Assembly (NCBI RefSeq): GCF_014268745.2
Contig: NZ_JABWRB020000001.1
Location: 1,054,001-1,118,000 of the forward strand
Direction of reading: 5' to 3'
DNA from: Pseudomonas zanjanensis
GTDB lineage: Bacteria; Pseudomonadota; Gammaproteobacteria; Pseudomonadales; Pseudomonadaceae
DNA length: 64,000 nt
Below the pieces are notes generated by a model. The model had not been told where the DNA came from and made no database searches. It worked only from the letters and a program-made list of their open reading frames with translations. A program made the position numbers and the translations under genes. Below are positions 9,671-18,153 of the stretch, piece by piece; position 1 is the stretch's first letter, and every line of letters begins with the position of its first letter.

Positions 9671-9835
9671 TCAGTGCGCGGCGGCGTGGTGCCGGGCAGG
9701 TTTGGCGGCTTTTCCCGATGGCGCAGGTGGCGCGTGATGGTGGCGTCGAGCGATTCGAAGCACGCCCCACAGCATGGCCGTGGCTACGCTCAGCCAGCCG
9801 AATATCAGCATCAGGATTGTCGTCGTCAGGCTCAT
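9671..9835 (-). CDS. Small single-membrane-span protein (54 residues)
   Basis: This short frame encodes 54 residues: a hydrophobic helix (about 5-28, including ILMLIFGWLSVATAMLWGV), then a basic, His/Ala/Pro-rich tail with two HH or HHH clusters. An excellent ribosome site, AAGGAGG, sits 7 bases before the ATG. This is the main argument that it is real. The frame is antisense to nothing else and fills the gap between terC and the next gene. Function unknown; the His clusters could bind metal, which would fit its TerC neighbour, but that is speculation. Confidence 0.6.
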   Translation of the reverse strand: MSLTTTILMLIFGWLSVATAMLWGVLRIARRHHHAPPAPSGKAAKPARHHAAAH

Positions 9836-10059
9836 TTGTGCCTCCTTCTATCCCCGGTTCGGGATAACGCACCCAGTACAATGGACAGTCTAGTCGCTCA
9901 AGTGTTGCAGCTTGTCGATGTATGGCGCTGGGGTATGGATCGGTTCGTTCTAGCGCCCTTTTAAAACGATGGTTATGGCTATACCCAGGGCTGTGCGCAC
10001 CTTATGATCGTCGACCCACGCCTGGCCCGGATGCCGGGTACCTGAACAAGAGAGTCATC

Positions 10060-10737
10060 ATGTCGCCAGTCATTCCATCGTTTCGATCATTGGTACTGGC
10101 GGTGTCCTGCCTCGTCGCCCTGGCGGGTTGCGCGGGCAGCGTATCGCCGCAGATCCAGCGCCTGCCGGAACGGGTAGAGCTCAACAGCGTGCCGTTCTAT
10201 CGTGGCGAAATGCACCAGGGCGCCCCGCAATCCCTGGCCGCCTTGCTGACGTTGCAAGGCACCGTGATCACCCCGGGGCTGTTGGAAAAACCCTTGCACC
10301 TACCCGGTGGCGAAGCCCATTTGCAGAAAAATATGCAAACACTGGCGCGCGAGTACGGGCTGCTGGTGTATCCCCTCGACGCCAGGCTGCCCGCGCTGTT
10401 GGAGCAGGTCGCGGCGGGTTATCCAGTGCTGGTGCGCTATGTCGATGGTTCGGCGTTTTGGGCCGCGCCTCGGTATGGGATTCTCGCCGGCTACAACCGC
10501 CAGAAGCAGACGGTGTTGTTGCGTGCAGGCATGAATCGTCGGCAGTTGATGAGTTTCAGTGCTTTCGAATCGGCCTTCCAGAGCGCGGGTGGCTGGGCGG
10601 TGCTGGTTCAGCGCCCTACGCAGCTTCCAGCCAATGTCGACTCACAGCGTTGGTTGAAAGCGGCGGCCGATCTGGCCGGGGCAGGGCAGGAGCAAGCGGC
10701 GGCGCGGGCCACCAAGGCGCTCAGCGCCGCGCATTGA
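10060..10737 (+). CDS. Lipoprotein with degenerate C39-like peptidase domain
   Basis: A 225-residue lipoprotein with signal peptide and lipobox LAGC (Cys24). The body matches the C39-like papain fold found in bacterial lipoproteins: VPFYRG near residue 47, the EYGLLVYPL strand, LLEQVAAGYPVLVRY and ILAGYNRQKQTVLLRAG. In active relatives the first motif reads QCGP and a histidine precedes the GY segment. Here these read HQGAPQS and PRYGILAGY, so both the catalytic Cys and His appear lost. It is probably a non-catalytic binding protein. The ATG at 10060 was chosen because it gives a proper signal peptide. Confidence 0.65.
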   Translation: MSPVIPSFRSLVLAVSCLVALAGCAGSVSPQIQRLPERVELNSVPFYRGEMHQGAPQSLAALLTLQGTVITPGLLEKPLHLPGGEAHLQKNMQTLAREYGLLVYPLDARLPALLEQVAAGYPVLVRYVDGSAFWAAPRYGILAGYNRQKQTVLLRAGMNRRQLMSFSAFESAFQSAGGWAVLVQRPTQLPANVDSQRWLKAAADLAGAGQEQAAARATKALSAAH

Positions 10738-10838
10738 TCGTTCATCCCGTTCGTCACTTGCCGGGCACGACCGGGCAGGGCTGAGGCTCTTATCGTCAGG
10801 GTTGGGCATTTTTCCGACCGTGATAGGAGGAGGCACGC

Positions 10839-11033
10839 ATGGCACAGTCGAAAACACCTACGGGGCCACATTCATCCGAGCATTCCAGTGGTGATGATTT
10901 GGGGTTCGATCCGGACTCGCCGGACCTTGAGGATCCCCAGGTCGATCCGGTCGGGCCGGCCAAGGCGCCGCTGGATAAAAAGGATGAGCGAAAGCCTGAA
11001 CCTTATGATCCGCTGGGTGACTTGAAGCCATAG
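10839..11033 (+). CDS. Small hydrophilic, disordered protein
   Basis: A 64-residue protein, very rich in Asp, Pro, Lys, Ser and Glu, with no hydrophobic core. It is preceded by a strong ribosome site, TAGGAGGAGG. The composition (DDLGFDPDSPDLEDPQ, EPYDPLGDL) suggests an intrinsically disordered protein. A compositionally similar gene lies at 31626. Function unknown. Confidence 0.6.
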   Translation: MAQSKTPTGPHSSEHSSGDDLGFDPDSPDLEDPQVDPVGPAKAPLDKKDERKPEPYDPLGDLKP

Positions 11034-11227
11034 ATTAAAAGGTCCCAGCGAGTTGGGTAATGCTGTTCATGGACGCGTAGTTTGGTGTGTAGATCCGTTT
11101 CAGCGGTAACGGCTACTGGTGGTTCCGCTCTTACAGCGGGTCACTATTGGAAGAGCGTCCAGATCAGGATCCAAAGCAAGAGCAGGAGCGGGGCACATGC
11201 CGGCATCTATGTGGCTGAGCCACCGCT

Positions 11228-11320
11228 ATCGCGAGCAAGCCCGCTCCCACATTGGATCTTCAGTGAACACAAAACTTGTGAACACCCAAGGTCATCTGTG
11301 GGAGCGAGCTTGCTCGCGAT
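11228..11320. repeat. REP pair in the 11.0-11.4 kb intergenic region
   Basis: Arms ATCGCGAGCAAGCCCGCTCC (11228 onward) and the complementary unit ending at 11320 face each other across 45 bases. Nothing else coding was seen between 11034 and 11364. Confidence 0.8.
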
Positions 11321-11364
11321 GAGGTTGGGCATTACGACGAATCGGAGCTTTTTAGATTCGTGGA

Positions 11365-12303
11365 TTACTTGGAGGCTTCCACCACCCCACTCTGGCGGCT
11401 CTTGAGATTCTTGGCGGCCTTGTATTGCAGGGCCACCGCCGGCACGGCGGCGCTTTTTCCGGTTTCCACCCAGCTACGAATCCGGCTGGCATCGGCGAAG
11501 TGCGTGTACTTGCCAAAGGCGTCGAGGATCACCAGCGCCATCGGGCGATTGCCCATCTTAGTTACCAGCACCAGGCAGTGGCCGGCTTGGTTGGTAAAGC
11601 CGGTCTTGGTCAACTGGATATCCCAATTGGCCTTGTGAACCAAATGGTCGGTATTGCGAAACCCCAGGCTATACACGGGCTTGCGGAAGGTAACGGTCTT
11701 CTCCTTGGTCGTACTCAATTCGCTCAGCAGCGGGTACTTGCGGGCGGCGATCAGCAACTTGGTCAGGTCCCTGGCAGTGGAGACGTTGTTGATCGACAGG
11801 CCCGTCGGCTCGACGTAATGCGTGCTGGTCATGCCCAACGCCTTGGCCTTGGCGTTCATGGCGGCAATGAACGCCGCATAGCCGCCCGGATAGTGGTGGG
11901 CGAGGCTGGCGGCGGCGCGGTTTTCCGAAGACATCAGGGCGATCAGCAAAACGTCCCGGCGTGACAGTTCGCTGTTGAGCTTGACCCGCGAAAACACCCC
12001 CTTCATCTCTGGGGTGTTGGCGATGGTGATGGAAATGTATTCATCCAGGTTCTGTTTGGCATCCAGCACGATCAGACCGGTCATCAACTTGGTCACCGAA
12101 GCGATCGGCACCACCACGTCGGGGTTGCTCGAATAAACGACTTTATCCGTCTGCAAGTCCAGCAACATCGCGCTGCCCGAGGCGACTTGCAGCTTGGTCG
12201 TGTCCCGAGGGGCCGCGATGGTTTCCTGTGCAACGACGTTTTGCGTGATAAAGCTGCCTGTGAAAGCGATGAACAGGCTGATGATCGAAAGATGGATTTT
12301 CAC
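11365..12303 (-). CDS. pbpG: D-alanyl-D-alanine endopeptidase (PBP7/8)
   Basis: A 312-residue periplasmic peptidoglycan hydrolase of the low-molecular-mass penicillin-binding proteins, cleaving DD-cross-links. The active-site motifs are present in order: SxxK as SVTK (Ser69-Lys72), SxN as SEN in LMSSENRAA, and KTG in [14 protein letters not shown] start it at a GTG (12303) because this gives a normal signal peptide, [15 protein letters not shown], with cleavage near VAQ. A TTG 39 bases upstream is also possible. It is monocistronic. Confidence 0.88.
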   Translation of the reverse strand: MKIHLSIISLFIAFTGSFITQNVVAQETIAAPRDTTKLQVASGSAMLLDLQTDKVVYSSNPDVVVPIASVTKLMTGLIVLDAKQNLDEYISITIANTPEMKGVFSRVKLNSELSRRDVLLIALMSSENRAAASLAHHYPGGYAAFIAAMNAKAKALGMTSTHYVEPTGLSINNVSTARDLTKLLIAARKYPLLSELSTTKEKTVTFRKPVYSLGFRNTDHLVHKANWDIQLTKTGFTNQAGHCLVLVTKMGNRPMALVILDAFGKYTHFADASRIRSWVETGKSAAVPAVALQYKAAKNLKSRQSGVVEASK

Positions 12304-12542
12304 GCGAGTAGACTCGATGGAGTTGAAGGTGCCGTTGAGCAACGACTTAAAAAAAACGTCGCATTCTAGGAGTATGGGCGACAGCAGCGCTATATGCCTG
12401 TACCGCCAGGGGTTGTGAATAAATAAAGTTTAATGAAGGGGGATTCTGGCGAATCGAATCTGAAAAATTCGTAGTTTGCGCGATCGAGGGAATCGCGGCA
12501 CAGGCCAACGCCTGTCGATAAGGGGCAGGCGACAAAAACGCT

Positions 12543-12632
12543 TGTGGGAGCGAGCCTGCTCGCGATAGCGGAGTTTCAGCCAACATTGATATTGGCTGAT
12601 CCCAAGCTATCGCGAGCAGGCTCGCTCCCACA
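12543..12632. repeat. REP pair between folD and pbpG
   Basis: Arms at 12543-12569 and 12606-12632 (TGTGGGAGCGAGCCTGCTCG type, ending GATAGC) are complementary. The rest of the 12304-12660 gap is A+T-rich upstream sequence of pbpG, with no gene seen. Confidence 0.85.
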
Positions 12633-12660
12633 GGGTTTATGGCTGGATTGAAGCGATATG

Positions 12661-13515
12661 TCAGCTATGCAGCGTCTCGGCCGCGTACAACGTGTTTTCC
12701 AACAGGCAGGCGCGGGTCATCGGGCCTACGCCGCCGGGTACCGGGGTGATCCAGCCAGCGCGGGGCAGGGCGGTCTCGTAGACCACATCGCCCACCAGCT
12801 TGCCATCTTCCTGGCGATTGATGCCCACGTCGATGACGATGGCGCCTTCCTTGATCCACTCACCCCTGACCAGGCCGGGTTTGCCGGCGGCCACTACCAC
12901 CAGGTCGGCACGGCCGACATGGCCGGCCAGGTCCTTGGTGAAGCGATGGGTCACGGTCACGGTGCAGCCGGCCAGCAGCAACTCCATGGCCATCGGGCGA
13001 CCAACGATGTTGGACGCACCCACCACCACGGCATCAAGGCCATACAGGTCCACGCCAGTGCTTTCCAGCAAGGTCATGATGCCCTTGGGGGTGCAGGGGC
13101 GAAGCAGTGGGATACGCTGGGCCAGGCGGCCGACGTTATAAGGATGGAAGCCGTCGACGTCTTTGTCTGGACGGATACGCTCCAGCAGCTTGGAGGCGTC
13201 GAGGTGTTCAGGCAGCGGCAACTGGAGCAGAACACCGTCGATGTTCGGATCGTCGTTCAGGCGATCGATCAGATCGGCCAACGCTTGCTGGGTGGTTTCG
13301 GAAGGCAGGTCGTAGGCCTGGGAAAGGAAGCCGACCTCTTCACAGTCTTTACGCTTGTGCGAGACATAAACCTGAGAGGCAGGATCGCTGCCGACCAGGA
13401 TCACCGCAAGGCCGGGCGTGCGCAGGCCTTGCTGGCGGCGCTCGGTGACTCGTTGGGCGATCTGCTGGCGCAGGCTGGCGGCGATCGATTTGCCGTCGAT
13501 AAGTTGTGCAGTCAT
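12661..13515 (-). CDS. folD: Bifunctional methylenetetrahydrofolate dehydrogenase/cyclohydrolase
   Basis: A 284-residue cytosolic enzyme of one-carbon metabolism that interconverts 5,10-methylene-, methenyl- and 10-formyl-tetrahydrofolate. Motifs seen are [14 protein letters not shown] (catalytic lysine at about 55-57), [11 protein letters not shown], the signature [18 protein letters not shown] and [18 protein letters not shown] near the C-terminus. The length is typical. It is divergent from the tRNA cluster, as in other Pseudomonas genomes. Confidence 0.96.
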   Translation of the reverse strand: MTAQLIDGKSIAASLRQQIAQRVTERRQQGLRTPGLAVILVGSDPASQVYVSHKRKDCEEVGFLSQAYDLPSETTQQALADLIDRLNDDPNIDGVLLQLPLPEHLDASKLLERIRPDKDVDGFHPYNVGRLAQRIPLLRPCTPKGIMTLLESTGVDLYGLDAVVVGASNIVGRPMAMELLLAGCTVTVTHRFTKDLAGHVGRADLVVVAAGKPGLVRGEWIKEGAIVIDVGINRQEDGKLVGDVVYETALPRAGWITPVPGGVGPMTRACLLENTLYAAETLHS

Positions 13516-13646
13516 TGCGCGTGGTTAACCATCGAGAGGGGAAAAAAAGAGAGCGCATTCTCGCACGCCGGGGCGTGAGGGCAAAGGCGCTTGGTCTGCA
13601 AATTCCCCTAACCCCTTTAATTAAATGAATTTTTTTTAAAAAAGAG

Positions 13647-13673
13647 TTGACGACCTATCAGGCCGTCTATAAC
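13647..13673 (+). promoter_or_regulatory. Probable sigma-70 promoter of the tRNA cluster
   Basis: TTGACG (13647-13652) and TATAAC (13668-13673) are separated by 15 bases and followed by a C/G-rich stretch typical of stringently controlled tRNA promoters. It lies about 120 bases before the first tRNA. The spacing is somewhat short. Confidence 0.5.
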
Positions 13674-13796
13674 ATTCGTCGCACTTGTCGGGCACAGCCT
13701 AGCACTGGTTAAGAAGGTCGAGCGGAGTTGGTTGTTTCAACTCGGCAAAACTGAAAGCACTTAGTTTGTAATCGTCCAAGAATACAGATTAAAAAG

Positions 13797-13873
13797 GCGC
13801 CCGTAGCTCAGCTGGATAGAGCATCCGCCTTCTAAGCGGATGGTCGCAGGTTCGAGTCCTGCCGGGTGCGCCA
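13797..13873 (+). tRNA. tRNA-Arg (anticodon UCU)
   Basis: A 77-base cloverleaf: 7-bp acceptor stem (GCGCCCG with CGGGTGC), discriminator G and encoded CCA. The anticodon loop CTTCTAA holds TCT, reading AGA. The T-loop is GTTCGAGTCC. Confidence 0.95.
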
Positions 13874-13914
13874 ATTAGGCAGCTTTGGCACAAGTAAGGC
13901 AACAAGGCAATATG

Positions 13915-13990
13915 GTGGGCGTAGCTCAGTTGGTAGAGCACGGGATTGTGACTCCCGTTGTCGTGGGTTCGATCCCCATCGTCCACCCCA
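13915..13990 (+). tRNA. tRNA-His (anticodon GUG)
   Basis: Acceptor GTGGGCG pairs with CGTCCAC, the discriminator is C, and CCA is encoded. The anticodon is GTG in ATTGTGACT. An extra G at 13914 can serve as the His-specific G-1. Confidence 0.95.
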
Positions 13991-13998
13991 TATTCTAG

Positions 13999-14035
13999 AA
14001 AGGCGCCAGATCTAACAATCTGGCGCCTTTGCTTT
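13999..14035 (+). terminator. Terminator-like hairpin between tRNA-His and tRNA-Leu
   Basis: AAAGGCGCCAGAT/ATCTGGCGCCTTT forms a perfect 13-bp stem with a 6-base loop, followed by GCTTT. It may attenuate or mark processing before tRNA-Leu. Confidence 0.65.
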
Positions 14036-14048
14036 AAAAGCTTGATAC

Positions 14049-14133
14049 GCGGATGTGGTGGAATTGGTAGACACACTGGATTTAGGTTCCAGCGCCGCAA
14101 GGTGTGAGAGTTCGAGTCTCTCCGTCCGCACCA
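14049..14133 (+). tRNA. tRNA-Leu (anticodon UAG)
   Basis: An 85-base class II tRNA with long variable arm. The acceptor is GCGGATG paired with CGTCCGC, with A discriminator and encoded CCA. The anticodon loop TTTAGGT holds TAG, reading CUA. Confidence 0.95.
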
Positions 14134-14156
14134 TACAAGTCGCTATTTAAATAGCA

Positions 14157-14195
14157 GAAAACGGCGCAGTACCTGAAAAGGGCTGCGCCGTTTTT
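14157..14195 (+). terminator. Terminator of the tRNA cluster
   Basis: AAAACGGCGCAG/CTGCGCCGTTTT stem followed by TTTTTGTTTT, 25 bases after tRNA-Leu. Confidence 0.85.
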
Positions 14196-14339
14196 GTTTT
14201 CGGTGGTTCTGTGTCTGGCGTCGGCGCTATTTTTTGCGGTTGAGCGCAGCGGACGGCTTGTCGCGAATGTGTTTCGTGATGATGCGTAGCATGCCCGTCG
14301 GTCTCCTTGTGGGGCGGGGCGCTGCGCGATCGGACACGC

Positions 14340-14359
14340 CGCTTCTATATATAGAAGCG
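14340..14359. promoter_or_regulatory. 20-bp perfect palindrome upstream of tig
   Basis: CGCTTCTATATATAGAAGCG is fully self-complementary and lies 197 bases upstream of tig. It could be an operator or a cruciform/RNA hairpin. The remainder of the 14196-14556 gap shows no gene. Confidence 0.4.
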
Positions 14360-14556
14360 CTGGCGCAGAGCCTTGGACTGAATCGACTGTATTTGCAATC
14401 CGGGTGGGGCATGACCGTTTGTCCCTTCCTAAATCCGGCGCCTGTTTCCAGCGCGTTTTCAGTAGGGTGACTTCTTGAGTTTGACCTACTAGAATGCATG
14501 CCCTTGATTCTGGGGTCGGAAACGCCCGGCCAACGTCTGTGCAACGAGGAATATCC

Positions 14557-15867
14557 ATGCAAGTTTCTGTTGAAAATACTTCTGCTCTTGAGCGCCGCAT
14601 GAGCATCACCGTGCCGGCTGAGCGCATCGAGACTCAGGTCAACAAGCGTCTGCAGCAGACTGCCCAAAAGGCCAAAATCCCAGGTTTCCGCCCAGGCAAA
14701 GTGCCAATGAGCGTGATCCGTCAGCGTTACGAAGCTGATGCGCGTCAGGAAGCCGTGGGCGACGTGATCCAGTCTTCGTTCTACGAAGCGGTCGTCGAGC
14801 AGAAGCTGAACCCGGCCGGCGCTCCGTCCGTCGAGCCTAAAGTGCTGGAAAAAGGCAAGGACCTGGAATTCGTCGCTACTTTCGAAGTGTTCCCTGAGTT
14901 CACGGTTGCCGGTTTCGAATCCATCGCCGTCGAGCGCCTGAGCGCTGATGTGTCGGATGCCGACCTGGACAAGATGCTGGACATCCTGCGCAAGCAGAAC
15001 ACCCGTTTCGAAGTGACCGAGCGTGCTGCCCAGAACGAAGACCAACTGAACATCGATTTCGTCGGCAAGGTCGACGGTGAAGTGTTCGCTGGCGGTTCCG
15101 CCAAGGCTACCCAGCTGGTACTGGGCTCCGGTCGCATGATCCCTGGCTTCGAAGATGGCCTGGTTGGCGCCAAGGCCGGTGAAGAGCGCGTGCTGAACGT
15201 GACCTTCCCTGAGGACTACCAGAACCTGGACTTGGCTGGCAAAGCCGCCGAGTTCACCGTGACCGTCAACAGCGTTTCCGAGCCGAAACTGCCTGAGCTG
15301 AACGAAGAGTTCTTCGCCCAGTTCGGCATCAAGGAAACCGGTCTGGAAGGTTTCCGCGCCGAAGTTCGCAAGAACATGGAGCGTGAACTGCGCCAGGCCA
15401 TCAAGTCCAAGGTCAAGAACCAGGTCATGGACGGTCTGCTGGCTTCCAACCCGATCGAAGTGCCAAAGGCCCTGCTGGACAACGAAGTGAACCGTCTGCG
15501 CGTGCAGGCTGTTCAGCAGTTCGGCGGCAACATCAAGCCGGACCAACTGCCTGCCGAGCTGTTCGAAGAGCAAGCCAAGCGCCGCGTCGTGCTGGGCCTG
15601 ATCGTCGCCGAAGTGGTCAAGCAGTTCGAACTCAAGCCTGACGAAGCCCGTGTTCGCGAGCTGATCCAGGAAATGGCCTCGGCCTACCAGGAGCCTGAGC
15701 AAGTCGTGTCCTGGTACTACAAGAACGACCAGCAACTGAACGAAGTCCGTTCGGTTGTGCTGGAAGAACAAGTTGTGGATACTGTTCTGCAGAAAGCTAG
15801 CGTGACCGATAAAGCGGTCTCTTACGAAGAAGCGGTCAAGCCGGTGGAAGCTCCACAAGCCGATTGA
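14557..15867 (+). CDS. tig: Trigger factor, ribosome-associated chaperone/PPIase
   Basis: A 436-residue chaperone that binds the ribosome exit tunnel and folds nascent chains. The ribosome-binding signature is [16 protein letters not shown] (about 43-58). A FKBP-type PPIase domain follows (about 150-245, with [13 protein letters not shown] and [17 protein letters not shown]). The C-terminal helical arm completes the protein. The ATG at 14557, after ACGAGGA, matches the family start. Upstream of clpP and clpX, as in most gammaproteobacteria. Confidence 0.97.
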   Translation: MQVSVENTSALERRMSITVPAERIETQVNKRLQQTAQKAKIPGFRPGKVPMSVIRQRYEADARQEAVGDVIQSSFYEAVVEQKLNPAGAPSVEPKVLEKGKDLEFVATFEVFPEFTVAGFESIAVERLSADVSDADLDKMLDILRKQNTRFEVTERAAQNEDQLNIDFVGKVDGEVFAGGSAKATQLVLGSGRMIPGFEDGLVGAKAGEERVLNVTFPEDYQNLDLAGKAAEFTVTVNSVSEPKLPELNEEFFAQFGIKETGLEGFRAEVRKNMERELRQAIKSKVKNQVMDGLLASNPIEVPKALLDNEVNRLRVQAVQQFGGNIKPDQLPAELFEEQAKRRVVLGLIVAEVVKQFELKPDEARVRELIQEMASAYQEPEQVVSWYYKNDQQLNEVRSVVLEEQVVDTVLQKASVTDKAVSYEEAVKPVEAPQAD

Positions 15868-15894
15868 TGGTTCTGCGGTAAGAAATAAACACCC

Positions 15895-15920
15895 ATAAGC
15901 CAGCCTTCGTGCTGGCTTAT
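15895..15920. other. Hairpin between tig and clpP
   Basis: ATAAGCCAGC/GCTGGCTTAT forms a 10-bp stem with loop CTTCGT but has no T run. It is more likely an RNA stability or attenuation element than a full terminator. Confidence 0.5.
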
Positions 15921-15960
15921 GCGTATTCAAGACATAACTATTTGGGAGTGACTGCGAGAC

Positions 15961-16596
15961 ATGTCCCGCAATTCTTTTTATCAGCAGAGCTCTGACATCC
16001 AGGCCGCAGGCGGCCTGGTCCCGATGGTTATCGAGCAGTCCGCCCGTGGCGAACGTGCCTATGACATCTACTCGCGTCTGCTCAAGGAACGCGTCATCTT
16101 TCTGGTGGGCCCGGTAGAGGACTACATGGCCAACCTGATCTGTGCGCAACTGTTGTTCCTTGAAGCCGAAAACCCGGACAAAGACATCCATCTCTATATC
16201 AACTCCCCGGGCGGTTCGGTGACGGCGGGCATGTCGATCTACGACACCATGCAGTTCATCAAGCCTAACGTTTCGACGACCTGTATCGGCCAGGCGTGCA
16301 GCATGGGCGCGTTTTTGCTGACTGCTGGTGCCCATGGCAAGCGTTACTGCCTGCCGAACTCGCGCGTGATGATTCACCAGCCACTGGGCGGTTTCCAGGG
16401 CCAGGCATCGGATATCGAAATCCATGCCAAGGAAATCCTCTTCATCCGCGAGCGCCTCAACACCTTGATGGCCAAGCACAGCGGGCGCACGCTTGAAGAA
16501 ATCGAGCGCGATACCAATCGCGATAATTTCATGAGCGCTGAAGCCGCACGTGAATATGGTCTGATCGATGAAGTGATCAGCCAGCGCCCCGCTTAA
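15961..16596 (+). CDS. clpP: ATP-dependent Clp protease proteolytic subunit
   Basis: A 211-residue serine protease that forms the double-heptamer barrel used by ClpX and ClpA. The catalytic triad is visible: Ser114 in GQACSMGAF, His139 in [10 protein letters not shown] and Asp188 in TNRDNF. The short N-terminal segment before [17 protein letters not shown] is the usual processed propeptide. It lies 93 bases after tig and 112 bases before clpX. Confidence 0.97.
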   Translation: MSRNSFYQQSSDIQAAGGLVPMVIEQSARGERAYDIYSRLLKERVIFLVGPVEDYMANLICAQLLFLEAENPDKDIHLYINSPGGSVTAGMSIYDTMQFIKPNVSTTCIGQACSMGAFLLTAGAHGKRYCLPNSRVMIHQPLGGFQGQASDIEIHAKEILFIRERLNTLMAKHSGRTLEEIERDTNRDNFMSAEAAREYGLIDEVISQRPA

Positions 16597-16640
16597 AATA
16601 AGCAGCTCAAAATGAGGTTGATCGGCAGGTCCGATCACCT

Positions 16641-16660
16641 GCGGGCTTGAAAAAGCCCGC
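16641..16660 (+). other. Hairpin between clpP and clpX
   Basis: GCGGGCTT/AAGCCCGC with loop GAAA. There is no T run, so partial read-through into clpX is expected. CTTGAAA within it, followed 13 bases later by CCTTCATCT, is a weak heat-shock promoter look-alike. Confidence 0.45.
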
Positions 16661-16708
16661 AATTGCCTTCATCTTGTGTTGCAAGCCTATCGGATTTGGA
16701 TCGATCGA

Positions 16709-17992
16709 ATGACTGACACCCGCAACGGCGAGGACAACGGCAAACTGCTTTATTGCTCCTTCTGTGGCAAAAGCCAGCATGAAGTGCGCAAATTGATTGC
16801 CGGCCCCTCGGTCTTCATTTGCGACGAGTGCGTCGACCTGTGCAATGACATCATCCGCGAGGAGGTGCAGGAAGCCCAGGCCGAGAGCAGCGCGCATAAA
16901 TTGCCTTCGCCTAAAGAAATCAGCGGCATCCTTGATCAGTATGTGATTGGTCAGGAACGTGCGAAAAAGGTACTGGCCGTAGCGGTGTACAACCACTACA
17001 AGCGCCTGAACCAGCGTGACAAAAAGAATGACGAGGTCGAACTCGGCAAGAGCAACATCTTGCTGATCGGCCCGACAGGCTCGGGTAAGACCCTGCTTGC
17101 CGAAACCCTGGCCCGCTTGCTGAACGTTCCGTTCACCATCGCCGATGCAACCACCCTCACCGAGGCGGGTTATGTCGGTGAAGACGTCGAGAACATCATT
17201 CAGAAGTTGTTGCAGAAGTGCGACTACGATGTGGAAAAGGCCCAGATGGGTATTGTCTACATCGACGAAATCGACAAGATTTCCCGCAAGTCCGACAACC
17301 CGTCCATCACCCGGGACGTTTCCGGTGAAGGCGTGCAGCAGGCCTTGCTCAAGTTGATCGAAGGCACGGTCGCTTCCGTTCCACCCCAAGGTGGTCGCAA
17401 GCATCCGCAGCAGGAATTCCTGCAAGTTGATACCCGTAACATCCTGTTCATCTGCGGCGGTGCGTTTTCCGGCCTGGAAAAGGTTATTCAGAACCGTTCC
17501 ACCCGTGGCGGCATTGGTTTCAACGCCGAAGTGCGCAGCAAGGAAGAAGGCAAGAAGGTGGGTGAGTCCCTGCGTGAAGTCGAGCCTGACGATTTGGTCA
17601 AGTTCGGTCTGATCCCGGAATTCGTCGGTCGTCTGCCGGTCCTGGCAACGCTGGATGAGTTGGATGAAGCGGCGTTGATGCAGATTCTGACCGAGCCGAA
17701 GAACGCCCTGACCAAGCAGTATGCCAAGCTGTTCGAAATGGAAGGTGTAGACCTGGAGTTCCGTTCCGACGCGCTGAAATCGGTCGCCAAACGTGCCCTG
17801 GAGCGTAAGACCGGTGCCCGTGGGTTGCGCTCGATTCTCGAAGGCGTATTGCTCGACACGATGTATGAAATCCCCTCGCAGTCCGAGGTGAGTAAAGTCG
17901 TGATCGACGAAAGCGTTATAGAAGGCAAGTCCAAGCCATTGTATATCTATGAAAACAATGAGCCGGCTGCCAAGGCCGCACCGGACGCTTAA
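16709..17992 (+). CDS. clpX: ATP-dependent unfoldase subunit of Clp protease
   Basis: A 427-residue AAA+ unfoldase that feeds substrates to ClpP. The N-terminal zinc-binding domain has Cys16, Cys19, Cys38 and Cys41 ([17 protein letters not shown]). Walker A is GPTGSGKT, Walker B is [10 protein letters not shown], and the ClpP-docking loop region reads [13 protein letters not shown]. The ATG at 16709 is chosen over an upstream in-frame codon because it gives the conserved MTDTRNGE start. A GGCC/TTCG terminator follows. Confidence 0.97.
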   Translation: MTDTRNGEDNGKLLYCSFCGKSQHEVRKLIAGPSVFICDECVDLCNDIIREEVQEAQAESSAHKLPSPKEISGILDQYVIGQERAKKVLAVAVYNHYKRLNQRDKKNDEVELGKSNILLIGPTGSGKTLLAETLARLLNVPFTIADATTLTEAGYVGEDVENIIQKLLQKCDYDVEKAQMGIVYIDEIDKISRKSDNPSITRDVSGEGVQQALLKLIEGTVASVPPQGGRKHPQQEFLQVDTRNILFICGGAFSGLEKVIQNRSTRGGIGFNAEVRSKEEGKKVGESLREVEPDDLVKFGLIPEFVGRLPVLATLDELDEAALMQILTEPKNALTKQYAKLFEMEGVDLEFRSDALKSVAKRALERKTGARGLRSILEGVLLDTMYEIPSQSEVSKVVIDESVIEGKSKPLYIYENNEPAAKAAPDA

Positions 17993-18014
17993 GCGTCCCG
18001 CTGCCGGAATAAAG

Positions 18015-18041
18015 AAGGGGCCTTCGGGCCCCTTTGCTTTT
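18015..18041 (+). terminator. Terminator after clpX
   Basis: AAGGGGCC-TTCG-GGCCCCTT, a stable tetraloop hairpin followed by TGCTTTT. Confidence 0.8.
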
Positions 18042-18066
18042 AGCGCGTTTTAGACGTGTCTTAGCG

Positions 18067-18095
18067 CTTGTTTTTTTTCAAGGCTGCCCCCATCT
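18067..18095 (+). promoter_or_regulatory. Probable heat-shock (sigma-32) promoter of lon
   Basis: CTTGTTT (18067-18073) and CCCCATCT (18088-18095) are spaced by 14 bases, close to the sigma-32 consensus CTTGAAA-N11-16-CCCCATNT. It is located about 60 bases before the lon start codon. Confidence 0.6.
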
Positions 18096-18153
18096 TGGTT
18101 TCAAGCTTACTTCCATCTGTTTCCGGCCCTAGGGCCGCCGTAGAGGCGAAATC

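Noticed and set aside
14227..16662. 811-codon open frame on the minus strand across tig and clpP
   Set aside because: It is fully antisense to two certain genes, and its translation is rich in His, Asp, Gln and Arg without domains, as expected for the shadow of GC-rich coding DNA.
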